The notes: generated by a model not told the origin, from the sequence alone. Positions 9,777 through 21,789 are shown, counted from the stretch's first letter. The stretch: DNA of 64,000 nucleotides from Morella rubra (GCA_003952965.2 CM025851.1:27436238-27500237); one strand, 5' to 3'. A program made the numbers and translations.

Positions 9777-12700
9777 ATGGATAATAGTTGGGTTTACGAG
9801 AAAAATCGATTTGGTGAAAAATATGCGGAGGGGGTCTGTGGGTTTATTGGTATGGCTGCTTGTGTAGACTCTCAGGGTTAGATTAGATGTCCGTGTCAGA
9901 AGTGCAGAAATGTAGTGTTTCAAGTGTTGGATAAAATGGAAGATCATATATACATTAATGGTTTGATGTGAGCTATAAGTTATGGGTGTTTCACGGGGAG
10001 GGTATTCAACTTACTTCAAATTTGAGTCAAGAGTCCGGTGCGAGCTTACCACATAGTGATGATGATTTAGAGGGAGATAGCTCTGATAGAATGGAGGAAA
10101 TGTTAACTGATGTTCACGCGGGATTCGAAGCTGGGGCGGTAGGGGTCGAAACGGAGAACCTTAATATTAGGGAAACCCCCACTTCAAGACCGAAGGCTTC
10201 GACACCACTTGATAAGTTATGGGAAGAGGCAGAACATGAATTGTATCCTGGATGTACCAAGTTTAGTAAGTTGTCATTTACAGTCCGGTTGTTGCATGTG
10301 AAGTCAGAGAATAAGTTTTCGGTTAAGGCATTTGATATGGTATTACAGTTGATTAAGGAGGCATTGCTAGAGGGAAGATGTTACCGAGATTGTATTATGA
10401 GGTGAATCAATTGCGAAAGGGTCTTGGGTTTAGTTATAATAAGATCCATGCATGTCAAGATGATTGTGTGTTGTTTTAGAAGGAAAACAATGAGTTAGAT
10501 AGATGTCCGGTATGTGGGGTGTCCCGTTGGAAATTCGAAAATGACTTGCGTAATCGAATTCCAAGGAAAGTGTTGCGTCATTTCCCTTTAATCCCTAGAC
10601 TTAAACGTTTGTTTACCACAAAAGATGTAGCTCATGACATGAGATGATATAAGGAGAAACGAGTCTACGATGGGGAGAGTTTGAGGCATCATGCAGATTC
10701 ATTGGTTTGGAAGAATTTGAATATGGACCATGGTTGGTTTGCTCAAGATGCCCGCAACGTTCGCCTTGGTCTTGCTTCTGATAGGTTTAATCCATTCGGA
10801 AACATGAGCAATGCGTACAATATTTGGTTAGTCGTTGTGTTTCCATATAATTTACCCCATGGAGGTGTATGAAGGTCCAATTTTCATTGATGACTCTTTT
10901 GATCCCGGGTAGCAAGTCATCGGGAAATGATATAGATGTATATCTTCGACCCTTAGTGGACCAGTTGAAACAACTATGGGAAGATGGAGTTGAGACACAT
11001 GACGCTTCAGATGAGGGCGACATTTATGATGTATGCAGCTTTGATGTGGACCATAAATGATTTTCCAACATATGCCAATTTATCTAGATGGAGTACCAAA
11101 GGGAAGTTGGCATGTCCAACATGTAATTTAGACACTGACTATAAGTGGTTGAAGCACGGGAGAAGAATGTGTTATATGGGTCATAGGAGATACTTGACAC
11201 CGGGGCATGCATGGAGATATGATGTGGATACATTCAATGGGAAAGAAGAACATAGACTTCCTCCTGGGGAGTTAACTGGTGAGGACATATTGGAACAATT
11301 GACGCATGTTGGGGAGACTATCTTTGGTAAAGTGTCAGGGAAGAATAAGTTAAAGAAGAAACAATCGTCGGAACGTTTGAATTGGATGAAGAAGAGCATC
11401 TTTTTCCAACTGCCGTATTGGAGTACGTTAGGGTTACGACATAACTTGGATGTGATGCACATTGAGAAGAATATATGTGACAACGTGATCGGGACAGTGA
11501 TGAATATCGAGTTCAATACCAGAGATTCAGCGAGTGCATGTAGAGATTTAGCTGAAATGAGGTAAAAAAAGACTTGCACTTGGTGTATGACGGTCGGGTT
11601 GAATTGATGCCTCAAGCAGCGTATACTTTAACTCAGGAAGAGCAAAGGAGGGCTTGTAAGTGGTTAAAAGACATGAGGTTCCCTATTGGTTATGCTGCTG
11701 AGATTTCACGTTGTGTGAATCTAGATGAGTTGAAGGTGTCTGGAATGAAAAGTCATGATTGTCATGTGTTCTTGCAGAGAGTTTTTCCAGTGATGATCCG
11801 AGGATTGTTGAAGGAAGACGTGGGTGGCGCAGTGACCGAATTATGTTTGCTTTTTCAGAGTTGTGTTCACGTATGTTGAAGATTTATGTATTGCAGAGGA
11901 TGTCAAAGATATCGGGATAATTTTATGCAAGTTGAAAATGATTTTTCACCCGCTTTTTTTACAGTGATGATGCATTTGGCGGTCCACTTACCGCGCGAAG
12001 CAATGCTTGTTGAACCCCGTACAGTATAGGTGGATGTATCCAGTTGAACAGTTGATGGGTGTCTCGAAACGGTATGTGAAAAATAAGTTGCGTCCCAAAG
12101 GGTCGATTGCAGAAGCGTATATTGAGAATAAGTGTTCGACATTTTGTTCCCAGTACCTCTGAGGGGTCGAAACAGTGTTTAATCGCAGAGATCAAAACTA
12201 TGATTCTGATGGTGAAACATATGTACCAGAAAGGTCATTGGATGTGTTCACTCAGAGAATTAGATTGATAGAGCTGCAAAAGGACATGACATAGACCAAA
12301 CAAAGTTCAAGAAAGCTCGATGGTATGTGCTGAATAATTGCAAAGGCATCAACAACTACTTAGAGTAAGTAAAATAAAATTTCATAAGTTTTTTATAATA
12401 TATAATTGTTGATTAACTTTATCGTTACAGGGAACACATGGAAGAACTTTGCGCGTAAGGAGTTGGTGACATTTCTCGTATGCATGAGGAATAATTTCCA
12501 GATTTGTTCTTAAGGTGAGTAAGTGTTATTGACAAATAATTCAAATTAATATCGTGTTTTTGTTTTTAATAACCTTCTAATATATTATTGTAGATTCAAA
12601 CATTACGTTCTCAAAATCCATGTACATCGATTGATGAATTGTATTCATTGGCATGTGGGCCTAATACACAAGTGGTGCGTTATTTTGCATGCGTTGTGAA

Positions 12701-12997
12701 CGAATGTAGATATCATAAAGTACAACGAGAAGAACGACGGAGAACTCAAAACAGTTATTGTAGTACTTGGATCACATGAGCGAAATCCAATAGAATTTTA
12801 CGGGAGACTTGTAGACATTTATGCCATGCAATACTTGTGGGGAAATACAGTATATTTGTTTAAGTGTGATTGGTGGGACATTAGAGATCTCTGAGAAATT
12901 TGTATCGACAAGAATTTTAAGAGCATAAACACTTCCCGACTGTGGTACTTAGAAGATCCATTTGTTTTTGCAAATCAAGCAACTATTGCTACCTTAT
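9777..12997 (+). pseudogene. CACTA transposase remnant (transposase-associated, TNP2, DUF4218, DUF4216 segments)
   Basis: Starts MDNSWVYEKN with the N-terminal transposase-associated domain (cysteine motif IRCPCQKCRN, about 9880-9920). A nonsense codon interrupts it just before that motif (near 9877). The TNP2 core is open over 10984-11565, with CPTCNLDTDYKWL, TPGHAWRYD and RHNLDVMHIEKNICDN. A DUF4218-like segment (HLAVHLPREA, RWMYPVE, about 11880-12170) follows. A DUF4216-like segment (FYGRLVDIYAMQYLWGN, then LFKCDWWDIRD and LWYLEDPFVFANQ, about 12780-12985) is cut by the solo LTR. Intact TNPD-type proteins cut and join CACTA ends; several stops and shifts make this copy inactive. Confidence 0.85.
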
Positions 12998-14534
12998 TGT
13001 TAGCCCAAGGTTGTTTTGCAAACAATCCATAATTGATTTTGATGATAATAAAAATTCTAAGTTTTGAAGACTTTTAGATTTTACCTTGTCAATCCACTAT
13101 TTTCTAAGATATATTTTAAAGGATTGAGGTTATCTCACAAAAATATTTCTAAGTGCACTTGAACACCATTACACAAGTTGATAAAATCAATTTTTCATAT
13201 TGTAGGTGTTTAAAGATGAATTGGAATGAAAACGATACTTTCAAAGTTGCTGAAAAACCTTTCCAGCACTTATAGTGTCGACACATTGCACTGTCTCCCG
13301 AGAGAACCTACTTCAAATCAAATCTTGTCAAATCTTGTCAACACGTTGCACTGAGACACCTCGGAGAAATGGGGACCTTGGGATATTGTATCAGTATCTC
13401 GGAATGTTTGTGGAAAAGTCGGGAAAATGTATAGACCTCGGGATATTGTATGAGTATCTCGGGATGTTTGTGGAAAGGTCGGGTGTATGGACATCTCGGG
13501 ATGTTGTGGGAATGTCGGGAAAATGTCGGAACACCTCGGAGCTCGAAAATGGAAATAGGAAAGCAGACACCTCGGAGCACCTTGAAATAGTCGGTAATAT
13601 AATGGAGCTCGGAAAATGATTAACCGGGATAGATACCTTGGTCAGTAAAGGGGACCTCGGCTTAATGATGAGATGTACACATTGCAGTCTACCTCGGCTA
13701 GTAAAGGGGGACCTCGGGATAATGAAGAGACGTTGGACATTGCACTCCCGAGAGCTCTTCCAGATCAACTCATGCTGATTATGCGCCGACACATCACGAT
13801 TTTTTACTGAAATCCTGGAATGTTGACAGCTCCCCACCAACGACTCTTTTAAAATCCCAGATGACCGTTGAAGTCAAAAGTGGTATAAATAGAAGAAGAA
13901 GAAAAGAAGAAAACAACTCTCCGGTGATTCAAATTTGAAATTACGACCTAACTTCTAGAGAGAGAAAGTGCCTTGAAGAAGAGAGAAGACTACTCATACT
14001 GAGAAAGATTGTTGTTCCCCTGCTAAACTTCAGCTTTCTACATACTCTTGTCCTCGTGTGCACCTTTGTACTTTCCACTTGCTTCATAAGGCTTTAAGAG
14101 CCAAATTGTTGACATTCCATTCTGTACCCATTCTTTGTAAGCACGTGAGTGTTGGGTAAACACTTGTCCTACTCGTGAGGGTAGAAGAAATCCCTTGGGT
14201 TTTGGGATTTGTGAGAGTTTGAAGCGTGAGCTCGCAAAACGCTTTGTAAAGGTTCCTTAGCACCCCGGAAGCTAAGGTGTATTTACTATTTGAAGAATAG
14301 TGAAGGAAGCCTAAGGGAGTAAACAGCATTGTGGGTGGACGTAGGCAAGAGTTGGCCGAAGCACTTAAAAATACGGTGTCATCTCTCTAACTCTATCTCT
14401 TATTTTTTCACGCCTATATCACTGCCCTTTGTGTTCTAGCTTTACTGTTATACTGCTCAAATTATTTTCAAAAAGGATTGAAAATTTATTAAAACCCAAT
14501 TCACCCCCCTCTTGGGTTGTTAATTAAACTTTCA
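12998..14534 (+). mobile_element. Solo LTR of the Copia LTR family, inserted in CACTA-1
   Basis: Starts TGTTAGCCCAAGGTTG and ends near cttgggttgttaattaaact...ttca, matching the minus-strand ends of the Copia LTRs at 28819-30023 and 36856-38073. The flanking 5-mers are cttat (12993-12997) and cctat (14535-14539), one mismatch, consistent with an aged target duplication. There is no internal coding sequence, so it is a recombined solo LTR. Its middle (13370-13760) differs from the other copies: it carries tandem ctcggga-rich units found in the Gypsy LTR at 42474. Confidence 0.85.
13376..13510 (+). repeat. Tandem CTCGGGA-rich repeat within the solo LTR
   Basis: Two adjacent units of about 60 bp share cctcgggatattgtat(c/g)ag, tatctcgg(a/g)atgtttgtgg and aa(a/g)gtcggg. 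Related degenerate units continue to about 13740. Similar text occurs in both LTRs of the inner Gypsy element (42474-43303, 47968-48777). Confidence 0.75.
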
Positions 14535-15070
14535 CCTATCGATGAAGATTAGAATGTTGGTCCAAGGGCTGGTTCCGATCTCCGTTTACAAGTGGGTCGA
14601 TGTTCCTGCAGAAGTGAAGAAGTACATTATGGATCGGGTGTTGGTATGATTAAACTCGTAAATATAGAATTTTTGTTTAAGCATTTCGTTTATCATTGTA
14701 ATATTGTATGTTTTGGTACTTATGTAGGACCACTTCGACCTTGACTACACCCGTCAGGAGGACTTGAGGACGGTGGTCGAGACTATGATGACGGCACGTT
14801 GAACGCACCGCAACCGGATGCATGCGTATTTCAAGAAATTCTTGAGTAAAGAGGCAGCGTTGCTGAAGCCGCACCCTGATACCACAGAAGAACAGTGGAA
14901 GAGTTATGCGATCTGTTCACCAACGAAGCATTTATGGTACGTGATTACAAAAACCCGTTGCTTAAATATTACATTCTTTTAATATTTAATTACTTAAAAT
15001 ATTGCAGAAACGAAGCGAGCAAAATAAGAAGAATAGATCAAAGTTGATTGTAAACCACGCTGCTCGTTCC
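14535..15070 (+). pseudogene. CACTA-1 Ptta/En/Spm-type transposase segment (PF03004-like), broken
   Basis: Continues the CACTA-1 coding region after the solo LTR. Readable pieces are VQGLVPISVYKWVDVPAEVK, DLRTVVETMMTA, NRMHAYFKKF, KEAALLKPHPDTTEEQWK and LCDLFTNEAFM. The frame has a stop after ETMMTAR and a one-base loss near 14903. The corresponding CACTA-B segment (50700-50995) is open. The segment is separated by probable introns (gtaagt-like and cag-like borders) from neighbouring pieces. Confidence 0.75.
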
Positions 15071-15335
15071 AGCGCACTCGAGCTTGCATGGTAAGTTAAA
15101 TACTAAATTTTAGACTTTATTGATATTGTTTGTCAATAACTTTATGCTATTGCATGTAGAAAAATCAAGAAGGCGGCGAAATCAATCCTGCAGAGCTGTA
15201 TAAGAAGAATTATACAAACAAAGATGGATTTGGACCTCGGAAGGAGCGAGAGAAATTTATGTAAGTCGCTTTCATTTTAATCTACTTTATGTAATTTATG
15301 TATAGTTTTTCTACTTTAATGTTTTCTGGTAATTA

Positions 15336-15845
15336 TTGTCATTTTTTTTGGAACAGATGGATGCCTTCCAGCGCCAGTGTGATTTAGAAGGGAAGACTTA
15401 CACTGAAATTGAAGTATATTCCGAGATATTGGGCAAGAAGTCAGGATATGTTCAGAGATTAGGACGCGTGGTTAAGCCTCCGCCTTCATCAACTTTAACT
15501 ATACAATCTTTTGATCTACACCACTAGTTAGCAAAGGCAAGGGATGAGAGAGATGCGATGAGAATAGCTAGAGAAAAAGACTCGTAAGAATTTGCGAAGA
15601 AGCAAGCTGAGATGGAGGCCACGCTAAGGGACCACCGTGAGAGTAGCGGGTGGAGTAGGAGCGCATCCGGTTGGAGCAGGAGGAGCACATGAAAAGGGAG
15701 CAAGAGCGCATGTGAGTGGAGCACGAGGAGCACGAAGAGCGCTTACGGGTAGAAATATCGAAGGAGCTGGAGAAGAAATGTCCTCTGTAATGGAGAAAAA
15801 ATGAGCGACATGTCAAAGAGACTATTAAGCTAATTTGGGGGTTCA
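15336..15845 (+). pseudogene. CACTA-1 C-terminal segment with coiled-coil tail, broken
   Basis: Begins near MDAFQRQCDLEGKTYTEIEV and YSEILGKKSGYVQRLGR, the conserved end of plant CACTA Ptta/En/Spm proteins. Repeated E/R/Q-rich text (agcgcatgcgg-type units) follows, encoding a predicted coiled coil. An in-frame stop follows LHH near 15527 and further shifts occur. The same region of CACTA-B (49834-50453, minus strand) is longer and partly open. Confidence 0.75.
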
Positions 15846-16020
15846 AAAGGTAGATGCATGTATGTTGTAATAGCTTTGTGATTATGCATTTTTACGATGT
15901 TATTTTCCATTTAATTATGGATCACTATTTGTTATTATTGATGTTTATTAATGTGAGTATTGTATTGTTATTATAATAGTATGTGTTATATAATATTTTC
16001 TATTTAAAAAAACCAATTCT

Positions 16021-16647
16021 GTTACCACCGTTCGATCGACATCTTCAACGATCAATCGGTTGTTGTTCAACCGATCGATCGTTCAATACCACTGTTCAAT
16101 CGCCAATATTAAAAAGAAAAAATTACTGATTGATCAGTAACATAAATGATCGATCGCCTACGTGCAAGTGATCAGTAGGTACTATCAGCGACCGATCGGT
16201 GGAGAAATAAACGATTGATTATCCAATTCAAACGATCGATCGTCAAATGAAACCGATCGATCCGTTACGTAATGAATGTTCCATCGCTGAATTAAAGGAC
16301 CGATTGGGTTTGGTATAACGATCGATCGTAAAACATAGTGATTGATCGCTTATATAAAACGTCTGATCGTCGTTATTGAAACGATCAATTGTATATTTCT
16401 TATCGTGCGATTGTTAAATGTGTCGATCAATCACCAATACATAACGATCCATCGTTAATACGTACCGTTCGATCATCTTATATATGACAATTGATCGGTC
16501 TTGGTACCCGTTCAATCATTTCAAACAAATACTGATCAATCACTGTTCCAACCAATCCATCACTTCGTTTTCACTAACGGATTGGTAAAATTACCGATCG
16601 ATCATTAGATTTAGTGACGAAAATTTTCCACTAATTTTTTTGTAGTG
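16021..16647. repeat. CGATCGATCG subterminal repeat array and CACTA-1 right terminus
   Basis: A 10-bp palindrome-like motif (consensus aCGATCGATCGtt and one-base variants) recurs about every 20-30 bp in both orientations up to the terminus. The same array occurs at 49110-49670, inside the left end of CACTA-B. Such clusters are the expected binding sites for the element's TNPA-like protein. Confidence 0.85.
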
Positions 16648-18570
16648 CATATAGTGTATGGTTGCAATTTAATTGATGTAATTCACTCAATTTAATTCAT
16701 TTAAATCATTTAACTAACTAAACGTATTTCATTACAAAATTTTAACTCAATTTATTTATTTCATACGGATTTTTTGACTATATAAAAAATATATATAGTT
16801 AAGCATACTTTTGTATTAAACATCCGTTATAACTAATTATACTAACCGTTCGGTAAACTTAGCATTCGTACTAATCATTCATTTAAATGTACTAATCATC
16901 CGTTTAAATTGTAATAAATTTAAACTAATGAAAAACATAATTAATATAAAACATAAAATATAATCACAATATTGAACGAAAAACACAATCATAAAGTCTA
17001 GTACAAGCCGGAGCCAAACAAAGCATAAGAAAATAATAGCGAAAAAATATAAACCGGAGACTAGTCAGAATCACAAGCCGGTCACTAACAAAGCATAAGT
17101 CACAGACTAGTCTGAATCATGAAGACGAGCTGGCTGGTCTAGATCTTGTTCGAGGGCGTCACAAACATGCTCTAGCTGCTCCTCTATATTATATAGAGTC
17201 TGATGAGTGTCCAGAGTTGTATCGGAACGGTATTGAGAGACTGACACAATTGGGACACATGTGTTGTCACAGAACTCAATTCGTTCCCCAGAGCAATCAC
17301 CATCTGTCTTAGACCCCACTTTGTCAGAGTAAAATTATTCTCCAGAGTGGTCAACCGGGTGTGGAGCTTCATGCACAATGTATGCGTCGGCTCCATTATT
17401 GCCCGGATACTCTCCCTTAGCTCCACTACTAAAGCGTCCGCCCAAGCTGATCGCTCTGTCTATGCCCCGACCTTGATGATACTTTTCCCGAAGTTATCCA
17501 TGGCCAACCTAGCAAAAATTGTACAAACGTAAGCATAACCTGTTCGCACATAAGCCAAATGGCGACGTTTCTATTTAGAAGGCATTCGAACGTGGTCCAA
17601 CACGTCTGTACATCTAGATTAAGAGTCTGAACGATACTTCGATGAGCACAAAGCAAACAACTTTATTATCCAACAAAAAAAAATAAAATTAAAAAGCATG
17701 AAATTGAAAAGTATGAAATTGAAAAGCAAAGTCACGAAAGTTTTACTTGAAGTTGTTTGAGAGATTTCGAAACAAATCTCAAAATTGTGAAAATTTTTGA
17801 GAGAAAAGTTTGAGAGAAGAGATAGTGAAAGTGTGATTTTGACAAGTCTGGTAGGATTTATGTGACAAGCGAGTGTCCACACGGTTTCCTTTGGTGCTCG
17901 GACTGTTCTCAAAGGATAGATTCACACGTGGCCCAATCAAATTCAATGTCATTAAATATGGTAGATTTGAAAATCTTCTCGAACTTACATCTATCCGGAT
18001 GGTATGTATTGGTCCAAACGGTTTTAACACCACGCTTGTGAAGTATTGCAACGTGGAACTGCATGATTCATGGAAGAAGCATTCGTACTTGTGTGGACAT
18101 GTTTTTTGCATTCGGACAAAGTTATTTTTTCGACGTTGGAACGCTCGTGTATACATCCGGATGTTATTGAGTGTTCATGATGATTTTTAATGCATCACTA
18201 TGTGCTGCCGATCATTATTCGTTAGGTAAAGTTTGTTCGGACATTTTCAAAATAATGTTCTGACAGACTTGACAAATTTGTGACGATTCTAATCGTCACT
18301 CTGTTACGACGATTTGGATTTTGTCACCTAGATACATGTTCGAACAATGTGGTTCTGGGTCCGAACGACTGTTAACTATTTGCGACAAGGTGTATTTCGT
18401 CACACCACAAATCCGTCTGAACAATTTTAGGACCTGTCCGGATAGTTTTGGCATTCATGGATGATTTTCGATGACAAAATTAATTTTTTGTTAAGGAAAG
18501 GTGACTTTAGGTGACAAAATTTGGTTTCACACCCAAAAATTTGTCATCTAAGTTGTATTTTCTTGTAGTG
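16648..18570. mobile_element. Remnant of another CACTA element (CACTA-D)
   Basis: The right edge at 18570 (ttttcttgtagtg) read on the minus strand is CACTACAAGAAAATACAAC, closely resembling the CACTA-C terminus at 26404 (CACTACAAGAAAACAGC). Subterminal sequence 18190-18560 carries repeated gttcggac/gtccgaac-type motifs, also seen at 26560-27110 in CACTA-C. No left terminus is visible. Minus-strand open frames at 17107-17426 and 17429-17912 may be pieces of its gene, but I recognise no domain in them. Confidence 0.6.
17107..17656 (-). pseudogene. Unrecognised minus-strand reading frames inside CACTA-D
   Basis: Short overlapping frames read ELRESIRAIMEPTHTLCMKL, LTTLENNFTLTKWGLRQM and NELSSVTTHVSQLCQSL, a helical pattern. 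By position they could be the tail of a second CACTA gene like the one at 57430-58664 in CACTA-B, whose end is also helical (EQLEEIKKTLDDFK). I recognise no family. Confidence 0.3.
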
Positions 18571-19225
18571 TAAATTGTAGGAAATCTCGGTCCCTTTATT
18601 TTCCACTCCCATTTGATTTCTTGTGAAAAAAGTTGAAGCGGGAAGTTAATTAAGATTCTAGAGACATGCTGGTTTGGTGAGGACTTGGAAAGCTAAATCA
18701 AATTCCACCATAAACGGAAAATTCAACATGGCAAAGTCCAAACGATTGTTGAAGGATATAATGTTCATTGTCTTTGAACTTCCCTGACATATAAGAGCGT
18801 AATCTTAATTAAATCCAAAAATCACGATTTCAGAAGGACGTATTCTCTGCTGAAATGATAAAAGATGTGGTTTCTAATTTCACTATTTATTCCCAGGTCA
18901 ATTCAATGCACCGGGCATGGGCTGCAATTGGATTCTTTATATTCTACTCGCCTCGGCTAGAAGAGACTGAGAGTCACAGAAAAATAAAAAGTTTTAAAGG
19001 CCCGTAGTTGAGTCTTGACAAGTCTAAGACATTTTTTTGTTTACATTTTTATCTTTGGAGCAGATTAAGTTATCTAGAAGGTCAGTGTTTTGTTTATCTT
19101 GCTTCCAAATTGCCCAATTGACACGTCTAATAGAATCAATGTGGGCCTTATTGGATTCTTAGCAGTTCATGCGAGAATTATTCATTTGGGGTCCCTAGAA
19201 AGCCCATTTTATGACATCTAGGAGA
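18571..19225. other. Non-coding stretch
   Basis: About 650 bp with no open frame, repeat or domain that I can support. Confidence 0.5.
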
Positions 19226-19620
19226 GATAAAAAAAAAAGTGCGGATGCTTTATTTATCACCAAGTAGAGATGAATATTATATTGTAGCGGCAGGAAATTC
19301 TTTGGTGCTTAATCGAGGAATTCAAGAAGAACATGTTGTTCTAGCTAGATACCATCACGAGTTCCTTACTATTGAATGGAAACCAGTCCATCTTCGAAGT
19401 ATTTTCCTTCCAATATTTTTCTATTGGAGCTTTCCTCATTCCTTTTATCGAACAAAATGATGTGAATCGAGCTTTAATAAGTTCTAATATGCAACGTCAA
19501 GCAGGTCCACTTTCTCGGTCAGAAAAGTCAATTGTTGGAACTGGGTTTGAACCCCAAGCGGCTCTAGATTCATGGGCTCTCACTATAGCTGAACACAAGG
19601 GAGAGATCATTTATAGCTGA
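19226..19620 (+). pseudogene. rpoB: Nuclear plastid-DNA fragment: internal piece of rpoB
   Basis: Encodes text highly like the middle of the plastid RNA polymerase beta subunit: [30 protein letters not shown], then after a frameshift near 19395 [38 protein letters not shown] and [16 protein letters not shown]. It ends near EHKGEIIYS. Only about 130 of the roughly 1070 codons are present, with a frameshift and many substitutions, so it is a decayed nuclear copy of plastid DNA rather than a gene. The boundaries are where the rpoB resemblance stops. Confidence 0.93.
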
Positions 19621-20115
19621 TATGAGTGTGTGACTTGTTATAATGAATCCTATGGATATTACAGAAATCGATTCTGTCATCTTGATACAGATGTTTTTAC
19701 CTCGTCGGATATTCATTCTAGTATTCGGAACACGCATAATATAATATATAAAATATATTACAAATTATTATAACCATGATTCATCATATTTAATATTTAG
19801 ACCTCCCGTGCCGGACTCCAAAAACAGAATTAACAAAAAAGAGTTAAAAAAAGAGGGTTACAGGTTATAAATCGAGAGATTTTTATTCTTTTTCCTGTTT
19901 ATGTTTTTTTTTTATTAAATAACTAAAGCACAAACCTTTCTTTGATTTTTATTCATTATATCTATTGGTTGAATAAGTGATGGTTGATAAGTGATGATCC
20001 ACTGATTCTTACTCAGAGAATCTTTGACCTTAGTTTAAAGGTTGAATTATCAAGGTTGTAATCTTGTTCAAGTCGGGTAAAATGTGCATTGGACTTGAAA
20101 CACAATTGTTAGCTA
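19621..20115. other. Non-coding stretch after the plastid fragment
   Basis: AT-rich; I cannot tell whether any of it is also plastid-derived. No gene is seen. Confidence 0.45.
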
Positions 20116-21227
20116 CACTACAACAAATTTCACTTTTTGGGGCGGATTTTAAAATTTTAAAATCTGTCTCAAAAAATAGGGGAAGATTGTTTTTCGGGAC
20201 GGATTTTAAAACCGTCCCGAAAAGTTTTTTTTTATTATTTTTGTGATAATTTCTTTATTTTTGGGACGTTCAAACATACACATGACCATTAGAACGGTTG
20301 AGAATCTTTTGGGACGAAACCTAGTTGCGTCCTAAGAAAAAATGTTCGAATGCTTATCACTTTCCGTTCAACACTCATCACTTTCTGTTGGAATGCTTCT
20401 AAATACTGTTCAAACGAGGTTTGAATGAAAATAAAAAAATAAGCGCCAAAAATACCCATTTTTCCATTGGAAGACCTTTAAATACTGTTTAAACAAGGTT
20501 TGAATGAAAATAAAAAATTAAGTGCCAAAATTACCTACATTTTTTCCGTTAGAACGCTTTTGAAGACCGTTCGAATGAGATTTGATTGAAAATAAAAAAA
20601 ATTAAGTCCCAAAATTACCAACTTTTTCCGTTGGAACGCTTTTAAACAGTGTTCGAACGCCTCACGTGAAATCAATATAAAAATATGAAAATCAGGAGAG
20701 TGAAAGAGAAGAAGGAGAAGAAGAAGAAGAAGAACATGGAGGAGGAGGAGGAGGAGCAGGAGAAGGAGACGATGAAGTCTGTTTTCTCGTTTTTCAGTGT
20801 TCGAACGGTTCATCCACCGTTAGAACACTCCAACTTTAGAACGATTCATCCACCATTAGAATATAATAATGTTTTATTGTTTGATGAAAATTCGAACGGT
20901 CCACCGTTAGAACGATTCATCCATCGTTAGAACATAATAACATTTTATTGTTTGATGAAAATTCTAATGGTCCACCGTTAGAACGACTTGTCACTGTTAG
21001 AACGTTTGTATCCGTTGGATGTAGCATTCGAACGGTTGAAATATGTCCGTCCCAAAAAGGTTCTATTTTGGATGGAACAAATTTTCCATCCCAAAAAAAA
21101 ATTTTTAACGGACTTGTTGGGACACTTGGTGTGACAGACAAATTTTGTCCCAAAAACGTTTTTGGAACAAAATTTGGGTTTTTTGGGATAGAAAATTCCT
21201 TCCCAAAAACCAAAATTTGTTATATTG
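20116..21227. mobile_element. Non-autonomous CACTA-like element, 1.1 kb
   Basis: The left end is CACTACAACAAATTTCAC; the right end read inward is CAATATAACAAATTTTGG, an imperfect match. It is flanked by the 3-bp repeat cta (20113-20115 and 21228-21230). Both sides carry gggacggatttt / ttgggac text and many copies of a gttcgaac / cgttagaac motif (20340-21020), the expected subterminal repeats. A purine-rich run at 20690-20775 makes false leucine-rich and glutamate-rich frames. No transposase is present. Confidence 0.75.
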
Positions 21228-21789
21228 CTAGCTCAGCCTATGGGATTGGCTCCGGAAAATGTGCATTGAACTTAGAAAACAAGTTCCAAGTTTTCAAGCC
21301 TCCACCTCTTGAAGGAATCATTTACCAACGATCATGTGTGACACTGACACCCTGAATGCAGTATAATGTGAGAGAAGAGAATGAATGAGAAGTGTATAGT
21401 ATAAGGCCGAATCTCGCATTAGATGTTTACTGGATAGCTGAGAATTATATACATGTTAAAGGAGCTTCAAAAGTAACTTTTACTGGTCATTTTGAAATTA
21501 AGTTGCAGATGTAGCTAGCCGGGCTCGGATGTCGCATCATGAGTACAAATTACGCTATAAAATGCATACATTTTAATATTAAATTCGTAAGAAAAAAAAA
21601 TTGCGTGCAAGTGGCATTCTTCACTATGCAATACTAAGGAACATAAAGTAATCGCGGAAGAGTTGCATAACACCAAAGTTTTTAACAAATAGAGCGGCCC
21701 ACTTGGGATGCAGAATGGCTAGTAATATAAGATAAGAAAAAATTTTAACATTTAGATTTCTTCTAATGGATAAAAACGAAATTCAAGTG
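21228..21789. other. Non-coding stretch with one exon-like frame
   Basis: At 21240-21355 the + strand reads KCALNLENKFQVFKPPPLEG, ending RSCVTLTP and a stop. It looks more protein-like than its surroundings and could be a stray exon, but I do not recognise it. The rest shows nothing. Confidence 0.3.

Larger units (their letters stand above)
9777..16647 (+). mobile_element. CACTA-1: 5'-truncated CACTA transposon with transposase remnant
   Basis: Sequence closely matches CACTA-B (48924-60297) on the opposite strand, from the transposase start codon to the terminus. The right end at 16647 reads CACTACAAAAAAATTAGTGG on the minus strand. The left part (promoter, second gene and left terminus, present in CACTA-B) is missing; the MULE-like sequence ends exactly where the transposase frame begins. 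A solo LTR (12998-14534) interrupts it. Frames contain stops and shifts, so it is not autonomous. Confidence 0.85.

Noticed and set aside
9498..9947. 149-codon minus-strand frame
   Set aside because: It runs through the poly-A tract (a phenylalanine run) and the hairpin block; no plausible protein.
16021..16620. Regularly spaced CGATCGATCG repeats as a CRISPR-like array
   Set aside because: The units are short, variable and in both orientations, in a plant nuclear setting; they are CACTA subterminal repeats.
19239..19620. A working rpoB gene, or plastid origin of the whole window
   Set aside because: Only a frameshifted fragment is present and it is surrounded by nuclear transposons.
20535..20930. 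Leucine-rich minus frame and glutamate-rich plus frame
   Set aside because: Both are translations of a purine-rich low-complexity run inside a CACTA subterminal region.
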